DNA from: Lunularia cruciata
Taxonomy: Eukaryota; Streptophyta; Marchantiopsida; Lunulariales; Lunulariaceae
Assembly: GCA_948567375.1 (NCBI GenBank)
Contig: OX419761.1
Coordinates: 18,390,243-18,454,242, forward strand
Length of the DNA stretch: 64,000 nucleotides
Direction: 5' to 3'
Made by a program: the position numbers and the translations under genes. Below are positions 38,401 through 50,000 of this stretch, one piece after another (positions within the stretch are counted from its first letter, which is position 1; the number at the start of each line of letters is the position of its first letter). The notes under the pieces are model-generated. The model was not told the origin of the DNA, did not search any database, and was given only the letters and a program-made list of their open reading frames with translations.

Positions 38401-39036
38401 TATACTAGGAGGCTCAACCGGAGCTCCTGAAGTACTTCCGAAACCCGAAGAGTGAATAGACGAAGCCCTCAGATTTTCAGCAAGGGCAGACTCAACCTGC
38501 CCGTTCAAGTGGAATTCGTTTACTGTGGAAATCCCTACAGGACGATTCAATTGAGCCTCCGTGGCAAGAGAGCCAGAAGGTTCGTATCCACCAGGCTCCG
38601 CTTCTAGATGGGGGCTGGCTTCACCAGAAATAAAACTACTAGGATCCGAAGAGTTGACAGGGTCAGATGAAGGGCTCATGGATGAGAATTCAGATATAAA
38701 TTGCATATCCTCGCGCATTGAACATATATCCAGAAGGTTATCTTCAGGCGGCTTCTCTACATCCGTGGAAGAACCTCCTAACGAAGCCAGCACATCTGCG
38801 GACAACTCCATCCTTAGATCTGTGCTGAATTCAATCCCAGGTCGCAAGGAGTATGCTTCTCGTCCAATCTCCGAAGGCATATCTGAAGAGCTGTCGTAAC
38901 CCTGTCCTGCCATCGGTTCCATGACTTCCGGTAAATCATAACTACATTCAACACTTGTGTCAGCAACCGGTTCCAAAGTTGCTCCAAATAAGGAGCTATC
39001 ATCAGCGCCTTCGCGAACAACTGCTTCCGGTTCCAT
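23470..39036 (-). CDS. LD: LUMINIDEPENDENS (LD) homologue, homeodomain protein
   Basis: Fifteen exons, all in phase, total 2,057 codons: 36865-39036, 35719-35743, 35424-35554, 34572-34864, 34167-34260, 31333-31426, 30976-31095, 30756-30792, 30391-30449, 29943-30007, 29735-29838, 29323-29405, 25985-27184, 25140-25849, 23470-24456. LD hallmarks in order: QIDELQRVMMKQCQLTG; homeodomain ALKYLREVFAIKDTISKKEA...FFSAQR; the TFIIS N-domain-like FGQIQLLQIIIQ...FLEKGGLKVLGGWL...EEQTSVL; RRKVQLVE...SRPLSTDDIYKAK; WNVAAGEESKE...DPWEEEPNYDDSLTFEI; LLALLLQNPDLVNQLTSG; and a Pro/Gln-rich tail. In Arabidopsis LD is a nuclear autonomous-pathway flowering regulator that lowers FLC. Its role in this plant is unknown. 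Exon 1 adds about 690 residues absent from Arabidopsis LD (953 aa). An in-frame TGA two codons upstream supports the start. Confidence 0.93.
24853..24915. repeat. Dispersed repeat R1, partial copy in LD intron 14
   Basis: A short partial copy in the intron between the last two LD exons. It contains CATTCGAAGAATGGGGGATC, AACCCACTAAGTAGG and GTGCATATGAAGTGCATAT, in the same order as in the longer copies. Confidence 0.65.
26655..26770 (-). repeat. Intragenic tandem repeat in LD exon 13 (TPTSSPDR motif)
   Basis: The LD coding sequence has three closely spaced copies of the peptide TPTSSPDR. Each is followed by a short variable spacer and then by a fourth, degenerate STPSQD. The DNA copies (about 36-42 bp period) are nearly identical, consistent with recent slippage. 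Each unit contains TP and SP dipeptides, possible proline-directed phosphorylation sites. Confidence 0.75.
32080..32150. repeat. Dispersed repeat R2, copy 1 (LD intron 5)
   Basis: The shared core runs ACAGAACCCGTTGTAAACAA, then CCCGGTTCCATACCCACG, then TCTGACCGGACTGACTCTG. Other copies are at 32,606-32,672, 41,108-41,190 and 48,057-48,130. The core includes the palindrome GTTGTAAACAAC and a B-box-like GGTTCCATACCC, which raises a tRNA-derived origin, but no A box is evident. Confidence 0.7.
32606..32672. repeat. Dispersed repeat R2, copy 2 (LD intron 5)
   Basis: A diverged copy of R2 with CTGTTGTGAACAACCCGG, then ACCGTCTGACAAGACTGACT and the CTCTGACTCTGAC end. It lies directly upstream of the R1 copy at 32,690, the reverse of the order at 41,100 (R1 then R2). 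Confidence 0.65.
32690..33056. repeat. Dispersed repeat R1, copy in LD intron 5
   Basis: It begins near a TATA-like CTATATAGG, continues AGCAGAAGCC and GGGGGATCCAGAACCC, then GCATATGAAGTGCA, and runs on through GTAGCACCTGCAG, ATCTGAAAGAGAATGTCGGG and AGGATGGGTGGA. The same order of segments occurs in 40,690-41,092. Partial copies are at 24,853-24,915, 33,063-33,175, 40,524-40,672 and, more diverged, 61,130-61,330. No coding capacity is seen. The type is unknown; it could be a non-autonomous transposon. Confidence 0.7.
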
Positions 39037-40440
39037 TGATCACCCGAGACCCCTAAACCCCTAAGTTTTGTAGTCAAGCAGGTCCCAAACTATTTTACAG
39101 CTGCGCTGATATCAGTTTCTCCAGTGAAATCCATCCATGAATGCAGAATATTTGGAACTGTGCCCCATTACGCTCTCCGCTAGAGCTCCAAATTCCTGTA
39201 CAGTAACAGATCCAATCATCCTTCCTGATAGAGAGCACAAAACATACACAAATCTCACACAACGCACAAAACAATGATCCCACGTATGGTCCAGCTACGA
39301 CCAAGAACACTTCAGGAAGTAGTGTTGTCCATGACCTGAATTGATGTTTACGTGGGGAACTTCCTTCTCGAAAACGAACTTACAAGCGCAGGAAGCTAAA
39401 AACAAATATAAAAAGTCGAAGGAAGCATTACTGAATGTCTATAACCAATGGAATTCCACATATTAACACCACCAGAGTACAAGCACCTAGCTGCAACCTC
39501 TCTCTGGGTACATCCCTTAATGTTGAACCTCTATGTGGACTCATGGTGTTAATAGGGTCATCTCGTAAGGAAACTGCTGGTAATCACCAGAGAAACTCCC
39601 TGCTATACCTAGCGGCAACATCTCTCTGGTACAGCTCTTGATGATGCACCGTTCTACACCTCTCTGTGAATTTAAATGCAAATAGAGTCATCGAGTACAG
39701 AAACTGCTTGTGACCGAGCACGTACATGATCATTTGACGCCCTCCACTGCTTAACTACGGGCAACTGGGTAACTGTATTTGCACTTCTTCTACCCCAATA
39801 GAGTATAGACATAATAAAGTGTACTGCACTAGCGTAACCAGCCGAATTGAGATGACTGCGTTGACTGACTAATGGAGCGTACTGAGAGAATTCGCGACAG
39901 GTAAGGAGGTAAGATCCGAGGTTATCGATGCAGTCTGACGTTAAGGACTTCTTGTAGAATTCCATCCCGGTGATAGAAGTGTTGAATACATGTCTCAAAT
40001 GGATAACAATATCCAGTAATAAATCTTACTAAGAGATCTGTCTCCGATTAATAGGTCACTCATAATATTTCCGGGTAGTGGAAGCACCAGGGTGTGGTCT
40101 TGGTACAGATGATGTGAACTGTCGGTTTCGTGCATGGAATAAGTAAGCGAAGAGTGTGTCACACCACCTTCAGTCGTGTATCTTAAGGATGCTCGAAGCT
40201 CTACCATCGCCCTTAATTCTATCAATATCGACTGTTAACGGGAATATACATTCATGGTTATCTCATATTAATTCATTCTTGATGCACTGAGTGCATCAAG
40301 AAAGAGATTTATTGCACATAAAGAGACATTAAATCTTCCGTTCGCTATGCGGTTGCTACAGGTATCAGTTAACAGCAGGTCCATCTTGCAAGCGGATGTT
40401 CTTGCAAAAACATTGGAAACAAAGACGCCACCGACTTAGA
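39037..40440. promoter_or_regulatory. Upstream region of LD, with a local tandem duplication
   Basis: This is the 5' flank of LD. A segment of about 110-120 bp is duplicated in tandem: about 39,485-39,590 and 39,606-39,715 share ACCTAGC(T/G)GCAAC, CTCTCTGG, GAGTCATC or GGGTCATC and AAACTGCT blocks. I see no gene. Open frames at 39,095-39,310, 39,672-39,998 and 39,995-40,225 (minus) carry no recognised motif. 5' UTR exons of LD may lie here. Confidence 0.45.
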
Positions 40441-40677
40441 TGGCCGTCATGAATGTTGGATTAACCACGGTTTCACGAGGTCAGAAGAGGGACAAGATAT
40501 GTGAGTGCATATATTTGCGCAACAGGAGCAGAAGCCGTTCGAAGAACGGGGGATCCAGAACCCACTAAGTATGGAACCGAGAACGTGCACATGAAGGGCA
40601 TATGAAATGTATGCATGACCGTATCTAAATAGAAATGAATTGGATCCAAGCACATGGAATGTACGTGAAGCTAACAT

Positions 40678-40706
40678 TACGAAGCCGTTCGAAGAACGGC
40701 TTCGTA
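40678..40706. repeat. Perfect 13-bp inverted repeat (hairpin, 3-nt loop)
   Basis: TACGAAGCCGTTC and its exact reverse complement are separated by GAA. The arms derive from the AAGCCGTTCGAAGAACGG segment of repeat R1, so the hairpin looks like an extension of a natural R1 palindrome. Confidence 0.85.
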
Positions 40707-40859
40707 TGGAACCGAGAGCGTGCATATGAAGTTCATATCAAATGCAAGCATGATCGAAATCGAATTACAAATCTAAATAATTCCATCTAAGGAAATGGAA
40801 ATTAAGTGAATCAAAACATACGAAGATAAGCAGAAGTGAAGACATAATTGACTGAGTAT

Positions 40860-40897
40860 GGTGCTACTTATGAAATATACGTTTCATAAGTAGCACC
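40860..40897. repeat. Perfect 16-bp inverted repeat (hairpin, 6-nt loop)
   Basis: GGTGCTACTTATGAAA and its exact reverse complement flank TATACG. The second arm aligns to a GTAAGTAGCACC segment in the R1 copy at 32,860-32,876, which has no first arm. The hairpin therefore arose only in this copy, or was lost from the other. Confidence 0.85.
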
Positions 40898-41107
40898 TAC
40901 AGCGAACTAGTATACATCATGTAATCACAAGCAAGAGACAACCAATTAAGCATCTGAAATTGAAAGTCGGGGAGGACCCTGAAGCAGAGAAACATCGAGC
41001 AAGGCGCAAACGACAGATCTTTAGTTGAGGATGGGTGGAGTGGAGAGAAGTGGGAGAGGAGTGGATGGGGTCTTGGCTGGGCCGGAGCGAACTAATGCAC
41101 GAATTGT

Positions 41108-41190
41108 GTGATGGAATACAGAACCCATTGTAGACAACCCAGTTCCATGCCCACGTCTGACCGGACTGACCCTGACTCTGACACTGATGG
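41108..41190. repeat. Dispersed repeat R2, copy 3 (upstream of LD)
   Basis: Carries ACAGAACCCATTGTAGACAA, CCCAGTTCCATGCCCACG and TCTGACCGGACTGACCCTG, followed by a GATGGTAA...ACTATCA...TTACAT tail shared with copy 1 at 32,150-32,190 and, in part, with the copy at 48,057. The shared tail shows that the unit extends to about 120 bp. Confidence 0.7.
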
Positions 41191-42900
41191 TAATCCAGTA
41201 AATATCATCAGAACTATCAGTTACATTAAATGTTCTCAATTATATGTGAATGAACATGTATACTTAACCTTCGTTAAGAAGATACTAAGGAAGACACTGA
41301 TTGAACTAAAATCGACTTTGACGAGGTTTCTCTCAAAGATCCAGAGGCAAAAGCTCGCAAATGACGGCCAAGTTTGCAAATGACGGCCAAGCTTTTACAG
41401 ATGGTGTAGGCGTCACTTGGGCGGTAGCTTACATCTGAATCCTTCATTCCAGCAGATGCTGACTGCTAAGTTAAATATTTACTCTGCAAGTACTCACGAG
41501 GACAGTAAACTCTCAAGAACGTGGTTATCAGTTATTAAGGGGCACATTAGATATACGTACATAATTAAGTTGATACTAGGTCTATTTCTCCATACCCGTC
41601 CTGAGTTCCAAGTTCAGGATTGTTACTAGGTAGGAGAGCCCGCGCAGGATTAAATTTGTGCAAAAAGCTCTTGATCTTTGATCTGTTACCCTGATGGATC
41701 CGAAACTATCCAACCAATGTGCCCTGTAGAACTGATCCAATATAATGTGAATAAGGATTGAAATTTTGTGCTTGGTCACTTTCTCGAGGATAAAATGGAA
41801 TCAATAAACAATGCAACAGAAAACCTCATCACCAAGGAAGTGCACATGACAAAAGTAAAAAATCTCTCCGATACCTTGAAATTGATCCACATCTGACTAA
41901 AACTCCCGATTGTCTTTCTCCCGCCAGTCTTTGTCCTCAAACATTCAAGTGCGCTTAGGCATGGCAACCGGTCGAGGTTCCTCTCCTGGTGAAAACGTTG
42001 GACGTGATCGTAACAAGAGGAGGTAGGCGGCTGTAAAAAAGATCCAAGTGCCGGAATATATGTAGAAGTGACGTTCATGAGTTCGACAATTTCTCGTCTT
42101 CAGGTTCAAAATATCGTAAAATCTACTCTGTTGAACCAATCAATCCTTCCGGTTTCCTCTGAATCCAGACAGTGCAATTCCAACTCCTCGCAGCCACCGA
42201 ATTGTACCTGCGGCACCCTCGAGTCCCAAGTAAGGTTCCAAAGATCACTGTCTACCACAACTACAACTGCTCCTGCACGAGGCATCTAAATCTCCAGCTC
42301 CTTGCCCTGTTTTTTTCTCACACAGCAACCTGTACCAAACACGTACCGTAAATAAACCGGCCGACTACTGTCATTTACCCCAACCCTTCCATCACCGATC
42401 CCCGCGTCACGAACACCCCATGACGGGGACATAACAAGACGCAAACCTCCCACTAATCGACCCTGTTCCTGCCATTAAATTGCAGCCTTATCCCGCACGC
42501 GCGCTCCCTTCCAGCGCTCCGTCTTCAATCTGCAAACCCTAACTACAACAAATTCGGCCCTACTAGCGCCATAGCCAGCCACTGCCAAAGCCTAGCAAGC
42601 TACCACCCGAGGAACGTACTAGGCGGGAAGGGGCGAAGGAAGGAAAACGCAAACTCCCTCGTCACAGTAATTTGTTTGTCGGGGTAATCCTAACGAGCAA
42701 ACTCGACGACCGATGGCGAGCGAGCTCGACGATCTTTTCGTCTAATTTCACCTCAACCAAACACCTAGTAAAAATACGCACCCGCCTGTAGACGATGACA
42801 TGGTGTTCTCGTCACGATACGCAGCAGGCCCGTCGCGATGTACAGCAGGTCCGTCACTCCGCCACTCTTTCGCTCATTTAGCTTCACACGGCACATGGAC
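41191..42900. other. No confident gene; GC-rich segment at 42,300-42,900
   Basis: A minus-strand frame starting at ATG 42,285 (MPRAGAVVVVVDSDLWNL...) runs about 59 codons to a stop and matches nothing I know. The minus-strand frames at 41,776-42,139 are also unrecognised. The GC-rich segment 42,300-42,900 resembles promoter or 5' UTR sequence of the gene island, but no transcript can be assigned from sequence alone. Confidence 0.35.
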
Positions 42901-45300
42901 GTTAATTTTCCTTTAATGCAAAAGAGCTTTACTCAATAATCGGTCAAGGCCTGTGTCGAATATTTTCCAGGTTTTCGCATCCAATATGTATGTCTAATAG
43001 TTCCCTAGTTATTAAATTTTTCAGATCGAATATGTAATATACTAACTCTGCGATCCATCACAAAGTCAAATTAATATTAAAATTCATCTCTTCTATATAT
43101 ATAATATGATATACTGCTTCACCTAACTAGTGGAAAATCATCTCTACAAGTTTATGCTACATGATGTATTGATTTATCTAACTCCGGTAAATGTCTCTTA
43201 AGTAAATCCAGAAATATTACTAATCTATGTTGTAAGGATATTATGTATATTTAGTATCGTGTATATCTATGAAAAACACATATGTTATTTGCACATAGTA
43301 CAAAATAGTGAACTTATTTCTTTGACGTGGATCTATTCACAAAATATGCGCCTTGTTAAAACTTCCAAAAATTCATTAACACTATCCTCTGCGGCATTCT
43401 TCAGATTTCAGAATCTTTTAATGAATTCTCTAAATCAGACAAGTGGAAGTTCCGACCCTACCTTACAGGATGCTAGCTATCAGCATAATAAACAAGTGAC
43501 TTGAGGGCAAAGGCGCTTACCGTATTTTGGTATATTCAAACATATACTTTTAGCTCATGAGTTAGGTGCAAACAAGGTAAATAAATAAGTAATTTGTGAT
43601 ATAATGATCATATTTTAATATGAAGAGAGAGATGTATATAAAGCTAGCTGCCTATTAATTTGTGTTCGAATAAGTTGGTAATAAAATACTTTTTATGTGA
43701 GAGAAAACGATGTACCTAACATATTCTGAACTAAAGTAAAGAATAAGAATTTACTGAACACAAAACATAAAAATAAAAACTTAAACTCGTTACAAATGAA
43801 ACTTGGAAGTAAAACTGACCACTTAATTATTACTATGTCTTATGTCACAATCAATTCTAATCTAGGCATATGTCAACATTAATTCTTTTTATTATAATTC
43901 TTGAATTATTTAAAAATATATAAATACAAATTATTTAATAAAAATATACCTTTTGAATATATAAGCATCTAAATTACAATCTTTGATAAAAATGTATTTT
44001 TAGTGGGATTTCTCATCGTCTCTAAAAGAGTAAAAATTTTACTTATAAAAGATATACCTTTTATCAAGTTGAATCTTCTAAATATGAGTGTATATTATGT
44101 ATCATAATTTATATGCTGACTTTACTAAGTTATTCTATAAATTTATTTATTTATTTATTTATTATATAACAAACAGTAGCACCAATTATATTATCAAACA
44201 TACTTTCCCTGGAAAGTGAAAGTATAAATCTAACTAGGTCATAGATGATCTCAAAAAAATAATCTGTAAAAAATGAAAGAAGGAAAATGTGTAAACTGTT
44301 AACTAATTTACACAAGTGGTACATGAAAGTAAGCATATTTCTACTTAATGGAAATTTATATTGGATGTATATATTAGATTATATTTATATTAGATGAAAA
44401 TTATGATCAATAGGTTTAGTTAGACAAGCATAAAATGAATGCATTACCTACAATTTATTGAACTTACATGAAAGTATTTATAAAAAATCGTTCATCTTGT
44501 ATTCACATACTAAACACTTTTTCAACTCTGAGCAAATAGACCAAAATTTATACAAAAGTATTTGACTCTCTTTGAGTGTATTATCAACGGAGTAAGATAT
44601 TATTCTTATTACGATTGGGTTTTTACGTAGTTATCAATTAAGTACTTAATCTTATTTTCTTAAGTACTTAATCTTATATTGGTATATGTTATTAAATACA
44701 AAATGTGTACATACTATGATTATTACAATAACGCGATATTGAAAACGGACATAGTTCAGTAATAATTTATAATAACCTTTCGAAGATAAAAGATAAATCA
44801 TCACATCTTCAAATCATTTGAGAATAAATGTAGCTGATCATTGGAGAGTAGATATAGCTGTTATTACGGAAGGGATATCCTTTCTTCATTCCAAAGCTTA
44901 CAACGATAAAAACTCACTCACTTATTATGAACTCGTTGATTGTAAGTTCAGTTCGATTTCAAAAATTTAAAAGTCTTCAACCTTTTGTGAACTTTTCATT
45001 AAGCCTAACTTTATAACGCAAATAAGGAAATCCCCAAAGGGTAAGAAGGTGAAGAATATACATGTAAGTTGTAATTAGTCGGAGTTTTACCGTTTCAACT
45101 TTATTAAAATCAAAGATGTGAAATTGCACTGTTATTTTGAAGATCTGTGCTACTTGAACTTCGTGGAAGACCAACCAGTAAACCTTTCTCTAGTAGAAGT
45201 TACGAGGCTTGAAAAGGACAAAAGGTAATACATAGATGTATATCTTATTATATAGATGTATAGAAAGTAGTATACCAGCTGTTTCTATAATTCGCTGGAC
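42900..45300. other. AT-rich gene desert
   Basis: About 2.4 kb is markedly more AT-rich than either side, with a (TTTA)n run at about 44,143-44,164 and many short A/T runs. No coding, RNA or repeat feature was recognised. Frames are short and low-complexity. It sits inside the otherwise balanced gene island. Confidence 0.55.
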
Positions 45301-47078
45301 AATAGAGAAATTAGTCATGTTGCAAGTCATCTTGCTAGAGCTCACAACTCTTCATGGACCCTCTGTATGAATTTGGTAACAAATAAAGCTGACGTACAAA
45401 GGCCTGAATCTTCTCCTTGAGGCCGATCCGTACAAACAATAGGCTCTATACCATTGTCTTCGTACGGAAGTCCCAGTTTGATTCTAATTCGATTCCTAAT
45501 ATGACTCTAGGAAGTAGCAGTGCTGATGCCCAGCAAGCTAACATACAAGAAAGTACCTTATTTACAATTTGTAAAGATTACTAGTAGTCACTGGTCGTTC
45601 ATTGCTTCTGTTATGAGAGTACCATTTCCTGCAGAATAATTGCGCAGGAACACCTGGTTCTCCAAGCCGTAAACGCAGAGATGGTATGGGCATTTCGGAT
45701 CGTTTTGAGGCTCTCATCTTTTGCAAAACGACGTGCGGTGGCACCCCGAGAGTAGGAGTCACTTCGTGGAGAAGTCGAACAACCTTGACCCGAGTCAACG
45801 CGACGTAGTGATGGAATCAGAGCAGTAAGGATCCTCTTCTTTCTTCTCATTTAGCCACACAAAATCAACACACCCGCGTAACAGCTGACCCAGAGGCTGC
45901 TTTTCATCAACCATTCTGTGATCAACTCAAACTATTTCAGTACGGATAACTTTCATGTTTACATCAGCACGAAGGCAAAACGGCAGTACTTTACTTGAAA
46001 CTTTGAATTCCTATAGGTAGTTGTTCAGAATCTCAATTTTGGACCCAAACAACATTGTTTACTAATCTTCATCGACATTCAGCTTATACTATGAAACCGG
46101 AACGTATGCGGAAGTGCAGCATGCTTCTAGCGAGACCTCTAGCAAGACACATAAGCCAGTTACTTTTTGTGTGACATGCACAGAAAATAATAAACATTCT
46201 GTTTGAAGATCGTAGTATGCGAAACATTGAAAGACCTAATTGCTTGTTCCACATTCTCAGACTTACAGCTCATAGCACAGGAGGACTTGCCTCAACCAAA
46301 GTATCAAATATTGTAATGTCCGTCGGCGCCAAGGCATGGACTCTCTCCCTATACTCCATAATGATAGCAAGCGTGGCCACTACTTGGAGACTGAAAAATC
46401 TGCATTTACAGCATGAAAACCGAACCCACTACGGTACTATATAGACCACAACTACACCTCTGGTTTTCCTGATTTCCTTTCATCAGTAATGTACATTTCA
46501 ATGGTAAGGAAGGCTGATCTGTTCTCGACTCAGCCGGAGCTACTTCTGCATCCAGTAAACTAGAGCCACCATTAACAGAGCTTCCTGACATCCCAATTGC
46601 AATATGTATAAATTGCCTGCTTGTCTGACAGTTAACTAGCATATTAATGGTCCCTACAGGTTGATCTACAATTTAATGCGCTCGCTTGCATCCGACAAAA
46701 AGGTGCCAAAGTTACCATGAGTCTGACCGGCACTTGAAGCCCATTAATCGCACAAGTTACTACAAGCGTAACTTCCAGGAACATTACAAGCCTGCCAAAA
46801 CCTGCTCTCTTGGTCAATGTGATCTTCACACTGGTGAAAGAATGAATATGAATGCCCATCATCATCATGTTGACTAAGCAGTTACTCCACATGGCCTGAT
46901 GCAAACGGAGTGGGGAACATTTCAGACCCACGTCAGAATATCAAATGGTGGTTGTTTCCTTCTTGACTCTGGGTCCAATTAACAGTGGCACGAGAAAAAC
47001 AGACAACAACCTGCCTTGAAGGTGACAGGGTTGGTCTGTCTTTCCCATTCAATGGAGAGAACTGTGTTATCACAGACT
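45300..47078. other. 3' flank of PP2A B'' gene, no confident gene
   Basis: It presumably includes the B'' 3' UTR (just below 47,078). Two overlapping minus-strand frames at 45,562-45,850 have an unusual Arg/Ser-rich content but no recognised domain. The rest shows nothing supportable. Confidence 0.4.
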
Positions 47079-50000
47079 TCAAAAAGGTGCTTCAAGTGAT
47101 TCATCCCATACTTCTGCACTGCCATTAGATGCATCCTCACCGTCTTCCTCCATTGACAACCGAATGTATTCTTGATGCGCAAAGCGATCCCACTCTGTCA
47201 AAGTTGGATCCTCCCTCTCCTAAAGCACAGGTAGCGAACAAGGAAACGTACTCCAGGTCAATCCTTGCATGAGTTATTCATGCGCTCAATCACACTAGCG
47301 GGTATGTCCTAATCACGGTATGATAAGGAAATGCCATCCAAAACCTGAGATATGGAGCCCGAGACCAAGATTTACCTGCCGAATTAGAAACGGGTCCCGG
47401 GTTTCGAAAGCCACAAATTTATTCAAATTGAAGAGTATGTTGAAGAAGTTGCCCGAGAGTTTGCAGCGCTTCAGGTCCCGAAGAGTTAGCTGTCCTTCTT
47501 TCTGCAATCGCAAGACAGAGAGAACAAGTTTCTCTGAAAATCTGAAAATTGGGTCCTCCTGCTAGACGACTTGCAATCTGAAGCAGGCAAATCCTCGTTC
47601 AGGACACTGACTAGCACGTTGGTAAGTCAGGATACATCGTCCTACGAAATTTGTAGCCCAGGAAGTTAATTCTTGGTCGATGGATGGAGAGGGATGCTTG
47701 ACAACTAGAAACTCTGGGAAGTGCAGTTGGAGTACCGACACGAAGTATGCGGAAGTGTAGGGAGGGGCGTGGTCTACATTCCTTCTTATTGCATTAGAGC
47801 TAGAATTATGCTTCTTGGCGGCATCTACTGAACGGTTGGAACCATCAACATAGCGTGAACCGTTGCATTCACCACTTGTTACTCCTCACATTCGGAAAAC
47901 GTTAGGCTTTAGGCAGTAGCCTCAATTATCCAAGTTCAGGAGTAGATAAATCTTGAATGATGGTTTGCAAGACAGGTGATGAGAATTCAGTTTACAACCA
48001 ACCACGTGATAAGACACCGTAATACAAGAGATAGCTCACGATATATTCCGAAATAATATACAGAACCCGTTGTAAACAACGCGGTCCCATACCCACGTCT
48101 AACATGGGCTGACTCTGACTCTGACATATGATGACTATCTAGTAAAGATCGTCATCAACATCAGTTACATAGAGCGGTAAGTCTGTATACAGGGTTAGTA
48201 TGATGTTTCTTTGATGCATAGGTACCTGCAGTACAGTGAGTGCGAACAATTGTAACCTTGAGAGAGAAGCATACCTCAGGACATATCATATCTGCCATTT
48301 GGCAAACAATGTCTTCAAAGAGCACAGGTTCTTGTGCCATACACTCCATTCGATGCAATTGCTCCTCGTAAAAGTACTGCATCTCGTTTGGTGTAATAAT
48401 TCCATCACCATCCAAATCCACACATTTGAACCTGAATTAACAGGTGAGCCCGTGACAGTTCTCAAACTCAGTATTTGTTTTGGAACTTCGTACCTGTGCC
48501 CGATCTTTGCTATCAAACGTAGGCAAAGAAACTAGTGCTATCCCAGTTTGCTCTGCCGTTACTATCTACTTTGCATGTTCCGAGAATTGAATCAATGTAT
48601 AGATATAGATATTTAGCACGAATCATTCCGAATATCCAATACGAGCGGCAACAGGCAGTGGACAGTGTCAGGACTAAACAGCTGCACCAGCTAAAACTGA
48701 ACAAAATCTAGGGCAGTGGGATTTGTACCTTCCATATTTGGGCACTATAAAGTTAAAAGAAGAAATTACTTTATTGGATAAGTAAACTAAGATGGATCCA
48801 CTATATTGGAGACGTCATTCCACTCCATGAGATGCTATGTCAGAAAGGAACTTACCAGTACTCAAGACTAGGCTCTGATGACTTATCTTCTTCGGACAAA
48901 ATGAACCAAACAAAATCCTCGTATCCCATCTTATTGGCTACTGTGCTCGTGAACTTTCTTGGAACCTGTAAAACTAATGGCAGATCGCCCAGATTCAATT
49001 TAGAGTACGTCCACTTGCATTGTGACCTTAAGACCTCATTAGCCGACCCGATGACTGAAGTTAAAGAATAATTGTACCGAAACTGAATCTGAAGGGGACT
49101 TCCACTGATAATTCGCAGCTAACCAAACATAACACAAGTACCTGGGAGAATATTCTTTCAACTATTCGGTATGTCAAAGCATGATTGCCGTAGCGAAGAA
49201 GATCATCCTTGTCAATAAGAAAATCGTGATCAGTGTCCAGTTCCCAAAACTTGCAGTAGATCACGTAAAAGTGCTCATAGGAGAAGTACCTGGGTCAAGG
49301 GACGATAACAAGATATGAAACCACCTACACACTTCTAGAGAAAAAATAGAAGTAAAAAGATAACATCTACGCTTTGACAAATATGAAGCACCAACCCTGA
49401 CGCAATTCCTTTTTCTCATAAAGTAGTGTACTCACTTCAATACTTTATTAATATCCTCCTCTTCATCAACCTGTTGCAGGGCCGTGACGAGATTGCTACG
49501 CTTGAGCTCCCTAAGCTGGAGTCGGCCATTTCCAGATCTGTTTATGTGGTAGAAAATTCTGTAGATAACTGTCTCCGCTGTTCAAAAAAACCGAGTCACT
49601 CCTCTTAGTCGTCAGACAAAAATATATCTGCAGCCAAAGTTAAAAATATCACGAGTGGCGAGTTGCCTGATTCAGCATGTGTGTAGGTGCACTTATGTTA
49701 CCTACCGTATCTTTCTTGAAACTCAGGTGTGTCATGCAGAAACTCCAAACCATGATGAGTCAAGAGAAGCTCTCTGAGAATTGGTCTAAAGTCATCCTGC
49801 GGACCACATACATATTGTTGTCTTCAGATCGAATTCGAAGAGAAGCCATCAATGTAAGGCATTGTCAGAGAACATCAAAGAAGAGACCACTCTGAATATA
49901 GTAGCTGAATCATACATCTCCCTACTTATCAGGAAAAGAGGATCTGCTAACTACCTGCGTGAGGTAATTTTTATCAGGCTGCTTCAGCACTTGGAAAACT

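Larger units (their letters stand above)
40524..41092. repeat. Dispersed repeat R1, copies upstream of LD
   Basis: A partial copy (40,524-40,672) is followed by a longer copy (about 40,690-41,092) that matches the intron copy at 32,690-33,056 through its whole length. The second copy is preceded by a 13-bp hairpin (40,678-40,706) and interrupted by a 16-bp hairpin (40,860-40,897). The order of shared segments is preserved, so the two loci are copies of one sequence. Confidence 0.7.

Noticed and set aside
41776-42139. Minus-strand frames upstream of LD as a separate gene
   Set aside because: No domain, no homologue recognised and no consistent exon structure. They could be 5' UTR sequence, but that cannot be shown.
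45562-45850. Two overlapping Arg/Ser-rich minus-strand frames as a possible gene
   Set aside because: Neither frame resembles a known family, no splice context is visible, and they overlap in different frames.
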